NCBI GenBank assembly: GCA_951812715.1
Contig: OX638323.1
Span: forward strand, 2,088,577-2,152,576
Direction: 5' to 3'
Length of the DNA stretch: 64,000 bases
Origin: an uncultured Pseudohongiella sp.
GTDB lineage: Bacteria > Pseudomonadota > Gammaproteobacteria > Pseudomonadales > Pseudohongiellaceae
Shown here: in pieces, positions 20,016-31,750 of the stretch
Layout of the letters: the number at the start of each line of letters is the position of its first letter
Position numbering within the stretch: position 1 is the stretch's first letter
The notes under the pieces: generated by a model
The model's input: only the letters and a program-made list of their open reading frames with translations
Database searches by the model: none
Told to the model about the DNA's origin: nothing
Translations under genes and position numbers: made by a program

Positions 20016-20438
20016 ATGAATATCCTTTTCGTCTGCACCGGAAATTCCTGCCGCTCGCAAATGGCGGAAGGCTGGGCGAAGACTCTCGCGCCGCACTATC
20101 AGGCAAAATCCGCCGGCCTTGAAGCCCACGGCCTCAATCCGCGCGCCGTCGCCGCCATGGCCCGGCAAGGCGTCGACATCGGCAGCCAGACTTCCGACGT
20201 GCTCAACCATGAAATGATCGAGCAGGCCGATCTAATCGTCACCGTCTGCTCCCACGCCGACGCCCATTGCCCCATTATCCCGTCCGGTAAACGCAAGTTG
20301 CATCTCCCCTTCGACGACCCCGCCGGCTTCACCGGCCCCGAAGAGGAAGTCCGCGCCGGCTTCGATCGCGTCTGCCTCGAAATCAAATCCGGGGTTGCCG
20401 AACTACTGGCCGAAGCCGCTCATTACGCTACTGAGTAA
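20016..20438 (+). CDS. arsC: Arsenate reductase, thioredoxin-coupled LMW-PTPase type
   Basis: 140 residues. P-loop CTGNSCRSQMAEG with nucleophile Cys7, plus the redox pair Cys78 and Cys85 in VTVCSHADAHCP. This triad is the mark of thioredoxin-linked ArsC rather than a plain tyrosine phosphatase. FDDPAGF follows as expected. The last six codons and the stop are encoded by the left half of a perfect 38-bp palindrome, so the original C-terminus may have been altered. No arsR, arsB or acr3 gene is adjacent. Divergent from the DUF2889 gene. Confidence 0.9.
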   Translation: MNILFVCTGNSCRSQMAEGWAKTLAPHYQAKSAGLEAHGLNPRAVAAMARQGVDIGSQTSDVLNHEMIEQADLIVTVCSHADAHCPIIPSGKRKLHLPFDDPAGFTGPEEEVRAGFDRVCLEIKSGVAELLAEAAHYATE

Positions 20439-20458
20439 ATTTACTCAGTAGCGTAATG
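20421..20458. repeat. Perfect 38-bp palindrome at the end of arsC
   Basis: The left arm CATTACGCTACTGAGTAAA is followed directly by its exact reverse complement, with no loop bases. The arsC stop codon (20436-20438) lies in it. It could act as a cruciform, a transcription terminator without a U tract, or a protein-binding site. A related copy is at 20664-20696. Confidence 0.95.
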
Positions 20459-20487
20459 AAGAGAGGCAAATGGGGCGAATGGGGGGA

Positions 20488-20609
20488 AGGCGAATGGGAC
20501 ACCCACCTTAGGGAGGCGAATGGGACACCCACCCTAGAAAGGCGAATGGGACACCCACCTTAGGGAGGCGAATGGGACACCCACCCTACGATCCGCCAAA
20601 GGGACACCC
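20488..20609 (+). repeat. Tandem array of GGGACACCC repeats between two palindromes
   Basis: Four 26-bp units starting AGGCGAATGGGACACCCACC at 20488, 20514, 20540 and 20566, with alternating spacer ends (TTAGGG, CTAGAA, TTAGGG, CTACGA). A fifth core stands at 20601-20609. The most regular array of this repeat in the window. Confidence 0.95.
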
Positions 20610-20663
20610 GCGACCTGTAAGGCCATGGTAAAGGCAAGACTTTCGTCGCTCGCGATTGGAAAC

Positions 20664-20696
20664 CCTATTGAGTAAATTTACTCAGTAGCGTAATAG
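20664..20696. repeat. Second copy of the palindrome, one arm shortened by 8 bases
   Basis: The right arm TTTACTCAGTAGCGTAATAG matches the first palindrome, but the left arm reads CTATTGAGTAAA. It lacks ACGCTACT, so only GAGTAAATTTACTC stays symmetric at the centre. It lies 39 bases before the nudF start and could act as an operator there. Confidence 0.9.
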
Positions 20697-20734
20697 AGTT
20701 AATCGAAGCGACTTGGAGTGAGTAATTTCCGACC

Positions 20735-21364
20735 ATGCCCAGCAGCCTGCACCCCGAATTCAGCCACAAACACGTCAGCATCCTCTCACGCAAGCCGCTG
20801 CACGCCGGTTACCTGTGCGTCGATGAACTGATTCTGCGCCATCGCCTCTTTGCCGGGGGCGACAGCGAGCCCTTTCGCCGCGAACTCATCGTCCGCCCTC
20901 CCGGAGTAGGGATTCTGCTCTACGACCCCTTGCGCCGCGAAGCGGTCCTCGTGCGCCAGTTCCGCGTCGGCATGATCGACGAGTCGCGTAGCCCCTGGAT
21001 GCTCGAACTGGTAGCCGGCATGGTAGACAAAGACGAAGAACCCTTGCAGGTGGCGGAGCGCGAAAGCCGCGAGGAATCCGGCATCCAACCCGTTAGCGCC
21101 GTCAGAATCTGCGACTACTACAACAGCCCCGGGGTCGGCAACGAGCACATCAGTCTCTTCTGCGGACGGGTGGACGCCGGCGCCGCCGGGGGCGTCCACG
21201 GCCTTCAGGAAGAACACGAAGACATCGAAACCGTAGTCGTCTCCTACGACGATCTTGTCAACGCCGTCGAAGCAGGCATCATCAACAATGCCATGACCAT
21301 AATCGCCGTCCAGTGGCTGCAAATCCACCACGACGAACTGCTCCGCCTTTGGGACGCCGAATAG
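20735..21364 (+). CDS. nudF: ADP-ribose pyrophosphatase (Nudix)
   Basis: Hydrolyses ADP-ribose to AMP and ribose-5-phosphate. 209 residues. The Nudix box runs from GMVDKDEEPLQVAERE through SREESGIQ. The N-terminal dimerisation strand region (VSILSRKPLHAGYLCVDEL) and the QFRVG and YYNSPGVGNEHISLF segments match the E. coli enzyme. First gene of the conserved nudF-yqiB-(cpdA-yqiA)-parE order. The start ATG at 20735 is downstream of a shortened palindrome. Confidence 0.93.
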   Translation: MPSSLHPEFSHKHVSILSRKPLHAGYLCVDELILRHRLFAGGDSEPFRRELIVRPPGVGILLYDPLRREAVLVRQFRVGMIDESRSPWMLELVAGMVDKDEEPLQVAERESREESGIQPVSAVRICDYYNSPGVGNEHISLFCGRVDAGAAGGVHGLQEEHEDIETVVVSYDDLVNAVEAGIINNAMTIIAVQWLQIHHDELLRLWDAE

Positions 21365-21641
21365 AATCGCCGGCAGAGAAATCATTCGGCGCCACTCAAC
21401 CACCAACCCTGGCTTGCCGGCAAGGCGCTGCGACGAGAACGGTAAACTTCTCTTGAAGGGCTACCTGAATTCATGAAGGGCGCGTGCGAGGTGCGCTGGC
21501 ACGCGTCGCGAAGAAGGCGAGATTAGGTGCGCAAGCAAGTCCCGTAAGCTTCCTCACTTGGCCAAAGCGACTCTCCCCGTGCGCGCCGCCACTTAAAATG
21601 GTTACAATGATTCTCAAGCCGCTCCAGGCCTGATCGGAAAT

Positions 21642-22175
21642 TTGGAAACAAGCGTGACCAAACGGAAATACAAAGTCAGCCTCATTGAAGACATCGCCGA
21701 ACGCGATGCCAACTACATCCGGCTGTTGCGCCTGTTGCCCAAACTACGCGCCTGGCGCGACTTTTCACGCCGCCCGGCATCCGAATTCAACGAGGAGGCC
21801 GCCGCCGCCGAGTTGCAAGGCCATAGTTCAAGCTTCCTGGTGTCTGGCCGGGACGGAGACGACATCACCATCCGCATTCGCGTCACCGAAGCCTTCCGCT
21901 ACACTACTGGCCTCGAAATCGTGCAACAGCCTGGCGACCCCGACCGTATAACCAATCCCACCATGCACATTCGCGTCTACCACGATGTCAATTCCGCCGA
22001 AGTACTGTCCTACCAGGGCCATCGCGGGTTCAAGGCGCGCTACAAGCAGCCCGACAAGCGCATGTATCAGGTCAACGAGAAAGCCCAGATCAACTGCTTT
22101 CTCGGTGAGTGGCTCTCCCACTGCCTGCAATGCGGCCGCGTCCGGCTCGGCAAGGAAACCGCACTGCAAGTTTGA
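21642..22175 (+). CDS. yqiB: DUF1249 family protein (YqiB)
   Basis: Protein of unknown function conserved beside nudF in gammaproteobacteria; up to 177 residues. Recognisable features are RDANYIRLLRLLPKL near the N-terminus, TIRIRVTEAFRYTTGLEIVQ, MHIRVYHDVNSAEVLSYQGHRG, and the C-terminal KAQINCFLGEWLSHCLQCGR. The upstream in-frame start is TTG (21642); a GTG at 21654 with GGAAA eight bases before it is at least as likely. 277 bases separate it from nudF, so it may have its own promoter (TTAAAATGGTTACAATG lies just upstream). Confidence 0.85.
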   Translation: METSVTKRKYKVSLIEDIAERDANYIRLLRLLPKLRAWRDFSRRPASEFNEEAAAAELQGHSSSFLVSGRDGDDITIRIRVTEAFRYTTGLEIVQQPGDPDRITNPTMHIRVYHDVNSAEVLSYQGHRGFKARYKQPDKRMYQVNEKAQINCFLGEWLSHCLQCGRVRLGKETALQV

Positions 22176-22219
22176 GCCGCGAAGTTTCAAGAAAAGCAGT
22201 GTCCGCGCGATAAATCTAC

Positions 22220-22315
22220 AGGAAGCTCTGGTTTATTCGAGCTTGCTTGCGGCACATGGATGTGACGCCGAATTCAATGGCGCAAGCTATCGATTTCGAG
22301 AGCAAAACAAAACCA
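22220..22315 (-). repeat. Dispersed repeat family C, copy 2
   Basis: Reverse complement aligns with 1797-1891, including GTTTTGTTT, GCTTGCGCC, GAATTCGGC and CATCCATGTGCCG. Arms AGCTTGC and GCAAGCT are kept while the bases between them differ, suggesting structure is what is conserved. It occupies much of the yqiB-parE gap. Confidence 0.75.
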
Positions 22316-22399
22316 TGCTTTTGTTTCGCGAAAATGAACAGTTTCATGGACGGACTTGTTCGGAGAAAACTCTAGACCTGGCGCGATATCAATCCTTGA

Positions 22400-24331
<1,932 letters not shown>

Positions 24332-24341
24332 CCGAGACCTC

Positions 24342-26597
24342 ATGAATCAGCACATCGAAATTCCACCCGACGAAATCGAACGCATTCCGCTGCACGCCTA
24401 TACCCGCCAGGCGTATCTGAATTATTCGATGTACGTCATTAACGACCGCGCCCTGCCCAGTCTTGGCGATGGGCTCAAGCCCGTGCAGCGGCGCATTGTC
24501 TACGCCATGTCCGAGCTTGGCCTGAAAGCGGCGTCCAAGCACAAGAAATCCGCTCGCACCATCGGCGATGTCATTGGCAAGTTCCATCCTCATGGCGATT
24601 CCGCCTGTTACGAAGCCATGGTGCACATGGCCCAGCCCTTCAATTACCGCTATCCGCTGGTCGACGGCCAGGGCAACTGGGGCTCCCAGGACGATCCCAA
24701 GTCCTTCGCCGCCATGCGCTACACCGAATCGCGGTTACACAATTACGCGGAAGTGCTGCTGTCCGAACTCGGCCAGGGCACCGTGGACTGGAAGCCGAAT
24801 TTCGACGGCGCCTTGCAGGAACCGGAAATCCTGCCGGCGCGGTTGCCTAATGTGCTGCTTAATGGCGGCAGCGGCATCGCCGTGGGCATGGCCACCGATA
24901 TTCCTCCGCACAATCTCGGCGAAGTCGCCGATGCTTGCATCCACCTGCTCGATCATCCGGATGCGGACCTGAAGCAGCTATGCGAGTTCATTCAGGGGCC
25001 GGATTTCCCGACCGGCGCCGAACTCGTCAACTCGCGCAACGAAATTCTCGATATCTACCGCAGCGGCCGCGGCGCTTTGAAGGCCCGCGCCTGTTGCCGT
25101 TACGAAAGCGGCGAGATCGTCATTACCGCGCTGCCATTCCAGGTTTCCGGCACCCGCGTGTTGGAACAGATCGCCGCCCAGATGCAAAAGAAGAAATTGC
25201 CCATGGTGGTGGACCTGCGCGACGAATCCGACCACGAGAATCCGACACGCATTGTCGTCGTGCTGAAATCTAACCGGGTGGACAAGGAAGGGGTAATGTC
25301 CCATCTGTTCGCCACCACCGATCTCGAAAAACAATACCGGGTCAACTTTAACGTCATCGGCAACAATCTGCGGCCCCAGGTCAAGGATCTCGGCACGCTG
25401 CTGCGGGAATGGCTGGATTTCCGCAAACTCACCGTGCGGCGGCGGCTCCAGTTCCGTCTCGAACGGATTCTCTCTCGGTTGCACATCCTCGACGGCCTGC
25501 TGATCGCCTATCTCAATATCGATGAAGTCATCCGCATCGTGCGCGAGGAAGATGCGCCGAAGCAGGAATTGATGGCGCGGTTTGAACTCAGCGATAAACA
25601 GGCTGAAGCGATTCTGGAACTGCGGCTGAAGCAGTTGGCCAAACTCGAAGAGATACGGATCAAGTCCGAGCAGCAGGAACTTGGCGAGGAACGCGACAGG
25701 CTCGAAAAACTGCTCAATTCCAAAGCCCGGCTTACGGCTTTCATCAAGAAGGAGATCCGCGAAGACAAGGAAAAATTCGGCGATGAGCGCCGCACTCCGA
25801 TCATGCAGCGGCAGGAAGCCCGGGCCTTCAGCGAAATCGAATTGCTGCCCACCGAACCTGTCACCATCGTGCTGTCGGAACGAGGCTGGATTCGCGCCGC
25901 GCGCGGCCACGACATCGATCCCGCCGGCCTGCAATACAAGTCCGGCGACGGCTTCAAGCTCGCGGTCCGGGGCAAGAGCAATCAAGCCGCAGTGTTTCTC
26001 GATTCCACCGGCCGCGCCTATACGTTGCCGGCCCATACGCTGCCTTCGGCCCGGGGCCAGGGCGAGCCGCTCTCGGGCAAGCTCAATCCGCCTTCGGGGG
26101 CGACTTTCGACGGTTTGGCGATCGGTGATCTGGGTCAGGAAGTGCTGCTGGCAAGCGATGCGGGCTACGGTTTCGTCAGCCGTATCGAAGATTTGATGAG
26201 CAAGAACCGCAACGGCAAGGCGGCGCTGCGGCTGCCGCCGGGGGCCAGGGTGTTGCCGGCGGTGAATGTCGACGACTACAACGATCAGTTCATCGTCAGC
26301 GCGACGAACGAAGGCCGCATGCTCGTGTTCGCGCTGTCGGAATTGCCGCGCATGGCCCGCGGCAAAGGCAACCGCATCATCGGCATCCCATCGGCCCGCG
26401 TTCGTGAGCGGCAGGAATACGTGGCATCGGTGACGGTTCTCTCCCCGAAGGACATCTTGGTTATCCACGCCGGCGCCCGCTACCGCAAGATGAAACCCGA
26501 CGACTTCGCCGCCTACCTCGGCGACCGCGGTCGCCGCGGCCTCAAACTCCCCCGAGGCTTCCAGAACGTTGATCGTTTGGAGCGCATTTCCCGCTAA
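24342..26597 (+). CDS. parC: DNA topoisomerase IV subunit A
   Basis: DNA-breaking subunit of topoisomerase IV. 751 residues. Winged helix with catalytic Tyr in [10 protein letters not shown], quinolone-determining region around [21 protein letters not shown] (Ser and Glu present at the usual positions, so no resistance change is evident), a long coiled coil (residues about 390-490), and a reduced C-terminal beta-pinwheel domain of roughly 250 residues typical of ParC. Directly follows parE, likely one transcript. Confidence 0.97.
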   Translation: MNQHIEIPPDEIERIPLHAYTRQAYLNYSMYVINDRALPSLGDGLKPVQRRIVYAMSELGLKAASKHKKSARTIGDVIGKFHPHGDSACYEAMVHMAQPFNYRYPLVDGQGNWGSQDDPKSFAAMRYTESRLHNYAEVLLSELGQGTVDWKPNFDGALQEPEILPARLPNVLLNGGSGIAVGMATDIPPHNLGEVADACIHLLDHPDADLKQLCEFIQGPDFPTGAELVNSRNEILDIYRSGRGALKARACCRYESGEIVITALPFQVSGTRVLEQIAAQMQKKKLPMVVDLRDESDHENPTRIVVVLKSNRVDKEGVMSHLFATTDLEKQYRVNFNVIGNNLRPQVKDLGTLLREWLDFRKLTVRRRLQFRLERILSRLHILDGLLIAYLNIDEVIRIVREEDAPKQELMARFELSDKQAEAILELRLKQLAKLEEIRIKSEQQELGEERDRLEKLLNSKARLTAFIKKEIREDKEKFGDERRTPIMQRQEARAFSEIELLPTEPVTIVLSERGWIRAARGHDIDPAGLQYKSGDGFKLAVRGKSNQAAVFLDSTGRAYTLPAHTLPSARGQGEPLSGKLNPPSGATFDGLAIGDLGQEVLLASDAGYGFVSRIEDLMSKNRNGKAALRLPPGARVLPAVNVDDYNDQFIVSATNEGRMLVFALSELPRMARGKGNRIIGIPSARVRERQEYVASVTVLSPKDILVIHAGARYRKMKPDDFAAYLGDRGRRGLKLPRGFQNVDRLERISR

Positions 26598-26699
26598 TTT
26601 GCCGGCCTGCCGTTCGAATGGAACCCGGAGAGTCGAAAATCCTTTGATTCCGGTGTTCTCGATCGTCGCTTACCGCATGTTTACCTTTGATCATACGAT

Positions 26700-27860
26700 T
26701 CAAAGCGTTCGCAAAGCATCTGAAGGCGACAGGCGCGCGGCTTGAACCGCCGGGACGATAGCTCCCACGACTGCCACCCCCAGAGCCACGAGTACACAAA
26801 CCAGCAACGTATCCGGCTGCACGGCAAACTCATACGTTACAGACGCGGCGTCGAGGCCTATGGTCACGAAACCACCCTGAAACACGGCCACTACAGCGCC
26901 AATTGCGGTGGCTGCCGCAATCGCCGCAATCAATACCGCTTCAGCTACAATAGGCATGAAAAGCATGGCTCCACGAAATCCAAGCGCCTTCTGGATCGCA
27001 ATCTCATTGTGACGCGCCTCAACGGTTGAGTACATCACGCCGAGTACACAGAATACCCCGCCTAGCGCCATGATGAATCCGGTCGACAATGCAATGGTTC
27101 TCAGGCCGGATACGCCTTCCGACAAGCTCCTGTAATACTCCGGTTCGTGCACCAATTCCACGGTCCGGGCATTCTCTTCGATCCAGTTGCCAAGAGCTTC
27201 GAAGTCAGCTTCGGAGTCCAGGTGGACCAAGGCGCTGTTGTAGTAATTCTGCTCGTAAACGCTCATGAGCGTTTCCGCATCGGCTATTACCTCACCCTCA
27301 TGAAAGTCTCCGGTTTCATAGATCCCAACTACTCTCCAGGTCGTATTTCGAATCAGCACTTCATCGCCCAGATCCAACTCGGCAAACTGTTCCCGCGTCC
27401 GCCGCCCGACAAGTAGCTCGAACAAGCCAGGAGTTGCCCAACGACCCTCGCTCAACTCAATTTCCGGTCTAACGGCAAATCCGGAAGATGCAATACCCCG
27501 AACTACGACACCGCTGAGCACATCATCATCGCTCAAGCGTACATTGACCGTGCCCAACAATTCAGGCGAAGCCGCAACCTGCCCATTTTCCGTCCTGGAG
27601 ATTCCGGGCGCTTGATACAGTTGTGCGATTTGCTCCCGACTCAAGTAGCTGCTTCCTTCGTATAGCGCCCCTTTTGCCAAAACGAGCGCCCGGTTGTAGT
27701 TCGAAGCTGCGTTGAATGTCGCGGAGAGGCTTTGAGACATGCCGGCCACTCCGACCAGAATTCCGATGAAGCCTGCAATTCCAATGAAGAGAACAAACGT
27801 GCTGCCTAGCCGCTGGGGTATCCCTTGAAGCGCGATTACAGTGAGTCGAATCCAGTTCAT
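26700..27860 (-). CDS. ABC transporter permease, FtsX/MacB type (gene 1)
   Basis: 386 residues. One N-terminal TM helix (STFVLFIGIAGFIGILVGVAG), an extracytoplasmic domain of about 220 residues, then three C-terminal TM helices with the FtsX-type segment VEARHNEIAIQKALGFRGAMLFMPI. The end PAVQAARLSPSDALRTL is typical of MacB/LolC-like permeases. Follows a sister permease after 10 bases. No ATPase or membrane-fusion gene is adjacent. Such proteins handle lipoproteins, peptides or macrolides by mechanotransmission; the substrate is unknown. Confidence 0.85.
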   Translation of the reverse strand: MNWIRLTVIALQGIPQRLGSTFVLFIGIAGFIGILVGVAGMSQSLSATFNAASNYNRALVLAKGALYEGSSYLSREQIAQLYQAPGISRTENGQVAASPELLGTVNVRLSDDDVLSGVVVRGIASSGFAVRPEIELSEGRWATPGLFELLVGRRTREQFAELDLGDEVLIRNTTWRVVGIYETGDFHEGEVIADAETLMSVYEQNYYNSALVHLDSEADFEALGNWIEENARTVELVHEPEYYRSLSEGVSGLRTIALSTGFIMALGGVFCVLGVMYSTVEARHNEIAIQKALGFRGAMLFMPIVAEAVLIAAIAAATAIGAVVAVFQGGFVTIGLDAASVTYEFAVQPDTLLVCVLVALGVAVVGAIVPAVQAARLSPSDALRTL

Positions 27861-27870
27861 GGCAGCGGTG

Positions 27871-29022
27871 TTACCCTCGCATCATCAACTGGGCAATCGA
27901 GATTCGACGCACTTTGATCAATGGCGCAACGGATACGAGTATGGCCAGAACGAACGCGATGAAGAATCCCTTGATCAACAACATCGCGGGCATGGGCGCA
28001 ACAGGTAACGCCAAAGCCCGGGAGAAGGGCCCGCCGAGAATCGCGGCCAGGCCGAGCCCGGTCAAAGTCGCGGCGACGCAAAGGCTCAAGTTCTCCAGCA
28101 CGACTATTCGTCCCAGCCTGGGTGCGCCGAACCCGATTGCCTTGAGGATCGCGAATTCTGGCGCGCGCTCGCGAATCGATTGAATGATCATACCCCCGGT
28201 TACAAACAGGATCGTAAAGAAAGCCGAACCGGAGACCGCGCTTACCAGCGCTTGCAAGTCACCGATCTGGCGTTGCTGGTTCTGCACCCACTCTTTTTCC
28301 GTACGCGTAAGGGATGGATTGGCCGAATTCAGCGACTGCTCATCTATTTGCCTGGAGATCTCCGCCGTGGGTCTGGTGTCGTCCACTTTCACGAAAAAAA
28401 GACTCGCCCTGTCTTTCCCTGCCACCCGGCTGCCGTTGAAGTAGTCGTAACGCACCCAGAAATCCATAGAGGGCAATTCTCCCCAACTGTAGGTGCCGAC
28501 AATCTCGAATACCCAATCCCTGGTTCCATCCTCCTTGGTCGCGTACGTGGAAATAACCGGAATCGTGTCACCGACCGACCACCCTCTATCTGCTGCAAGG
28601 TCCTCGCCGATGATGGCGCCGGTTCGATTTTTGGAAATCGCCGCTACATGCTCATCCGCTATATCGACCTCCGTGACAGAAAAAAATCCGGGAATATCAA
28701 TCGCTGAAATCGGAACAAAGTTTGTTGGGTCTTGGTGGTATGCGGGGAAGAATGACAAATAGCTTACTTGTGTTACACCATCCACCTCGGCAATACGATT
28801 TGCGAGCGCCAATGGCAATCCGTTGTAGAGATCGCTGCGGCTTTGGACTCGCAGCCGATGGTCGCTGAGGTCGTCTACAAGGTTATTGAATCCGCCTACC
28901 ACCCCGTCCAGCAAAAAATAGAGCAGAAACGCGAGCACTAAAGACAGGAAAATCAACACGGTGCGAACGGGTTTTCGCCATACGCCGGCCCAGACCAGCA
29001 CAGCTTCATTTGCGTAATTCAC
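27871..29022 (-). CDS. ABC transporter permease, FtsX/MacB type (gene 2)
   Basis: 383 residues from a GTG start (VNYANEAVLVWAGVWRKPVRT) chosen because CGGGGTGG precedes it and the N-terminus then matches the family; an upstream in-frame start at 29100 would add 26 atypical residues. N-terminal TM helix (TVLIFLSLVLAFLLYFLLDG), large periplasmic domain, three C-terminal helices with RERAPEFAILKAIGFGAPRL. Paired with the next permease. Base composition is less GC-rich than the housekeeping neighbours, which may indicate acquisition. The gene upstream (idh) is unrelated. Confidence 0.85.
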   Translation of the reverse strand: MNYANEAVLVWAGVWRKPVRTVLIFLSLVLAFLLYFLLDGVVGGFNNLVDDLSDHRLRVQSRSDLYNGLPLALANRIAEVDGVTQVSYLSFFPAYHQDPTNFVPISAIDIPGFFSVTEVDIADEHVAAISKNRTGAIIGEDLAADRGWSVGDTIPVISTYATKEDGTRDWVFEIVGTYSWGELPSMDFWVRYDYFNGSRVAGKDRASLFFVKVDDTRPTAEISRQIDEQSLNSANPSLTRTEKEWVQNQQRQIGDLQALVSAVSGSAFFTILFVTGGMIIQSIRERAPEFAILKAIGFGAPRLGRIVVLENLSLCVAATLTGLGLAAILGGPFSRALALPVAPMPAMLLIKGFFIAFVLAILVSVAPLIKVRRISIAQLMMRG

Positions 29023-29240
29023 GAAAACCACCCCGAGGAAATCACTCTGCCCCCGAAAAGGAAATATTACGTCCACGGCACAATCGAACGCAAACGACAA
29101 CCGTCCGGTTGCGCCATGGCGGCCGCACCGCGGAAGGGATGGTGGCCAATCCCAATAGCGTTGTCCATGGCGCCGAAGTCGGCCCGGTCGGTGGCATCAA
29201 GCGCTACCCGCGGCCGGTCAAGTAGTGTCCATGAGTGAAA

Positions 29241-29261
29241 GCGCCCGGATTCCGGGCGCTC
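29241..29261 (-). terminator. Rho-independent terminator, probably for idh
   Basis: AGCGCCCGG and CCGGGCGCT form a perfect 9-bp stem around a three-base loop. On the minus strand it is followed by TTTC and lies 33 bases past the idh stop. Confidence 0.7.
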
Positions 29262-29294
29262 GCTATCTTGGGAATTACCAGGCCGAGCAATGGA

Positions 29295-31520
29295 TTAGAG
29301 GCTTTCCAGGATCTGATTGAATGTGGCGCTCGGCCGCATGGCCGCTTCAACTAGCGCAGGGTCCGGCGCGTAGTAGCCGCCGACGTCGGCGGGGGCGCCC
29401 TGTGCCGCATTCAATTCGTCGACGATCTGATCTTCGGCTTCAAGCAACGCTTCGGCCAGCGGCCGAAAGCGCTCGGCGACTTCGGCGTCTTCTTCCTGGG
29501 CGGCGAGTTCCCGCGCCCAGTACATCGCCAGGTAGAAGTGACTGCCGCGATTGTCCAGTTCGTTCACCTTGCGCGAAGGCGACTTGTTGTTGTCCAGAAA
29601 TGTGGCGGTGGCCCGGTCGAGGGCTGCCGCGAGCAAACCGGCGCGCTCGTTTTCCGCCGCTTCGGCCAGGTGCTCCAGCGAGGCGGCGAGCGCGAGGAAT
29701 TCGCCGAGGGAATCCCAGCGCAGATGGTTTTCCTTTTCGAATTGCCGCACATGCTTGGGCGCGGAACCGCCGGCGCCGGTTTCAAACAGGCCGCCGCCGT
29801 TCATTAGTGGCACGATGGATAGCATTTTCGCGCTGGTGCCGAGTTCCAGGATCGGAAACAGATCGGTAAGATAGTCGCGCAGTACATTGCCGGTCACCGA
29901 AATCGTATCTTTGCCCTGTTTCATGCGGGTAAGGGAGAAGCGCGCCGCTTCAGCCGGCGCCATGACCTGAATTTCCAGGCCGCCGGTGTCTTGTTCCGCA
30001 AGATACGCTCTGACCTTGGCCAGCATCTGGGCGTCATGGGGCCGGTTTTCGTTGAGCCAGAACACCGCTGGCGCGCCGCTGGCCCGAGCCCGGTTCACCG
30101 CCAGCTTGACCCAGTCCCGAATCGCCGCGTCGCGCACCTGGCACATGCGCCAGATGTCACCCTTTGCCACCTGGTGGCGGAACAGTTCCTTGCCAGCATC
30201 GTCGGTAACGACAATCTCGCCGTCGCCCGCGATCTCGAAAGTCTTGTCGTGAGAGCCGTATTCTTCGGCTTTCTGCGCCATCAGGCCTACATTGGGCACG
30301 CTGCCCATGGTGGCCGGATCGAAGGCGCCGTTGGTCTTGCAGAAATCGATTACTTCCTGATAGACCGGCCCATAAGAGCGGTCCGGAATGACTGCTTTCA
30401 TGTCGTGCAGCTTGCCGTCCGGTCCCCACATGCGGCCGGAAGCGCGCAGCGCCGCCGGCATCGAAGCATCGATGATGATGTCGCTGGGCACATGCAGGTT
30501 GGTGATGCCGCGGTCGGAGTCCACCATTGCCATTGGCGGTTGCTCGGCATAGACGCGTTCGATGTCCGCTTCGATTTCCTGCCGGCGTTCGGCGGGCAGG
30601 TCGGCGATGCGCGCGAGCAGATCGCCAAAGCCGTTGTTTACATCCACGCCGAGTTCGTCGAACAGCGGCTGATGCCGATTGAACAATTCGGCGAAGTAAA
30701 CCTGCACGGCATGACCGAAAATGATCGGGTCCGAAACCTTCATCATGGTGGCCTTGAGATGCAGCGAAAACAGCACGCCTTCCGACTTGGCGCCAGCCAC
30801 GGACTCGGCCAGAAACTCGCGTAGCGCCCGACAACTCATGAAAGTGGCGTCGATCACTTCGTCGGCCAGCGCCGGAATACCCTCCTTCAACACGCTGACA
30901 CCGCCATCCGCGCCGCGGTGTTCGATGCGCAGGTGGCAATCCCGCTCCATGGTCGCCGACTGCTCGTTGCCGAAAAAGTCGCCATGGGTCATGGAAACCA
31001 CGTGGGAGGCGGAATCCTTCGACCAAACGCCCATGGAATGGGGATGCTTGCGCGCATAGGACTTGACCGGCGGAGGGGCGCGGCGGTCGGAATTGCCTTC
31101 GCGCAGCACCGGATTTACCGCGCTGCCCTTGACCCGGTCGTAGCGGGCCTTGATCTCGGCTTGCTGTTCGCTGCCCGGTTCGTCGGGATAGTCGGGCAAC
31201 GCATAACCTTTCTCCTGCAACTCGCGGATTGCGCCCTTCATCTGCGGAACCGAGGCGGAAATATTCGGTAGTTTTATAATATTGGCCAGGGTGTCCTGGG
31301 TTTTGCGGCCGAGTTCCGCCAATGCATCTTCCATGCGCTGGCCGGGATCCAGGAATTCGGGAAAAGAGGCGATAATGCGTCCTGCCAGCGAGATATCGCG
31401 CAGTTCGACTTCGATGCCGCTGACGGCGCAGTAGGTCTGCACGATCGGTAACAGCGAATAGGTGGCCAGCGCCGGCGCTTCATCGGTCTTGGTATAGATG
31501 ATCGTCGCTTGTTCTGACAT
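29295..31520 (-). CDS. idh: Isocitrate dehydrogenase, NADP-dependent, monomeric type
   Basis: TCA-cycle enzyme oxidising isocitrate to 2-oxoglutarate with NADP. 741 residues, exactly the size of the monomeric (IDH-II) family and unrelated in sequence to E. coli Icd. Family stretches: [76 protein letters not shown], and the C-terminal [19 protein letters not shown]. Start fixed at MSEQAT, with GGGGAAACC upstream; the longer reading to 31727 is family B repeat. Free-standing, ended by a hairpin terminator. Confidence 0.97.
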   Translation of the reverse strand: MSEQATIIYTKTDEAPALATYSLLPIVQTYCAVSGIEVELRDISLAGRIIASFPEFLDPGQRMEDALAELGRKTQDTLANIIKLPNISASVPQMKGAIRELQEKGYALPDYPDEPGSEQQAEIKARYDRVKGSAVNPVLREGNSDRRAPPPVKSYARKHPHSMGVWSKDSASHVVSMTHGDFFGNEQSATMERDCHLRIEHRGADGGVSVLKEGIPALADEVIDATFMSCRALREFLAESVAGAKSEGVLFSLHLKATMMKVSDPIIFGHAVQVYFAELFNRHQPLFDELGVDVNNGFGDLLARIADLPAERRQEIEADIERVYAEQPPMAMVDSDRGITNLHVPSDIIIDASMPAALRASGRMWGPDGKLHDMKAVIPDRSYGPVYQEVIDFCKTNGAFDPATMGSVPNVGLMAQKAEEYGSHDKTFEIAGDGEIVVTDDAGKELFRHQVAKGDIWRMCQVRDAAIRDWVKLAVNRARASGAPAVFWLNENRPHDAQMLAKVRAYLAEQDTGGLEIQVMAPAEAARFSLTRMKQGKDTISVTGNVLRDYLTDLFPILELGTSAKMLSIVPLMNGGGLFETGAGGSAPKHVRQFEKENHLRWDSLGEFLALAASLEHLAEAAENERAGLLAAALDRATATFLDNNKSPSRKVNELDNRGSHFYLAMYWARELAAQEEDAEVAERFRPLAEALLEAEDQIVDELNAAQGAPADVGGYYAPDPALVEAAMRPSATFNQILESL

Positions 31521-31593
31521 TCGGTTTCCCCGGCAGGTGAGCTGAATGGCTTGCGCTGAAGCCCCCAGCACAAAAAGTCGCGTATTATAGCAG

Positions 31594-31726
31594 CGGGTGA
31601 GGCCCGTTCGGCAAAGCCGACAAAAGCGCAGCTTTTCGAGGGCCGAACGACACCGGGCTACGCTCGGTGGCTGGGTCGGCAAGGCCGGGAGTTGGCGGAG
31701 TCTCAATAGCTGCGCCAGGGATGGCA
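31594..31726 (+). repeat. Dispersed structured repeat family B, copy 3 (short form)
   Basis: Starts CGGGTGAGGCCCGTTCGGCA, contains GGCCGAACGACACCG and ends GCGCCAGGGATGGCA. It lacks the middle block (CTTGCCAAGGGTGAGGA...) seen in copies 4-6. Lies directly before copy 4, giving a head-to-tail pair upstream of idh. Confidence 0.85.
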
Positions 31727-31750
31727 AGTAAAATGCGGGCGGAAGGCAGA

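Noticed and set aside
20488..20609. CRISPR-like array of evenly spaced repeats
   Set aside because: The 26-bp units are nearly identical including their spacers, the invariant core is only about 20 bases, and no cas genes are present. It is a tandem array of the mini-hairpin repeat.
24978..26468. 496-codon open frame opposite parC
   Set aside because: Antisense to a clear parC sequence; low-complexity His/Arg/Gln-rich translation without a recognisable domain.
31521..31727. N-terminal extension of isocitrate dehydrogenase by 69 residues
   Set aside because: The extension is a translation of family B repeat; the family start MSEQAT with a ribosome site lies at 31520.
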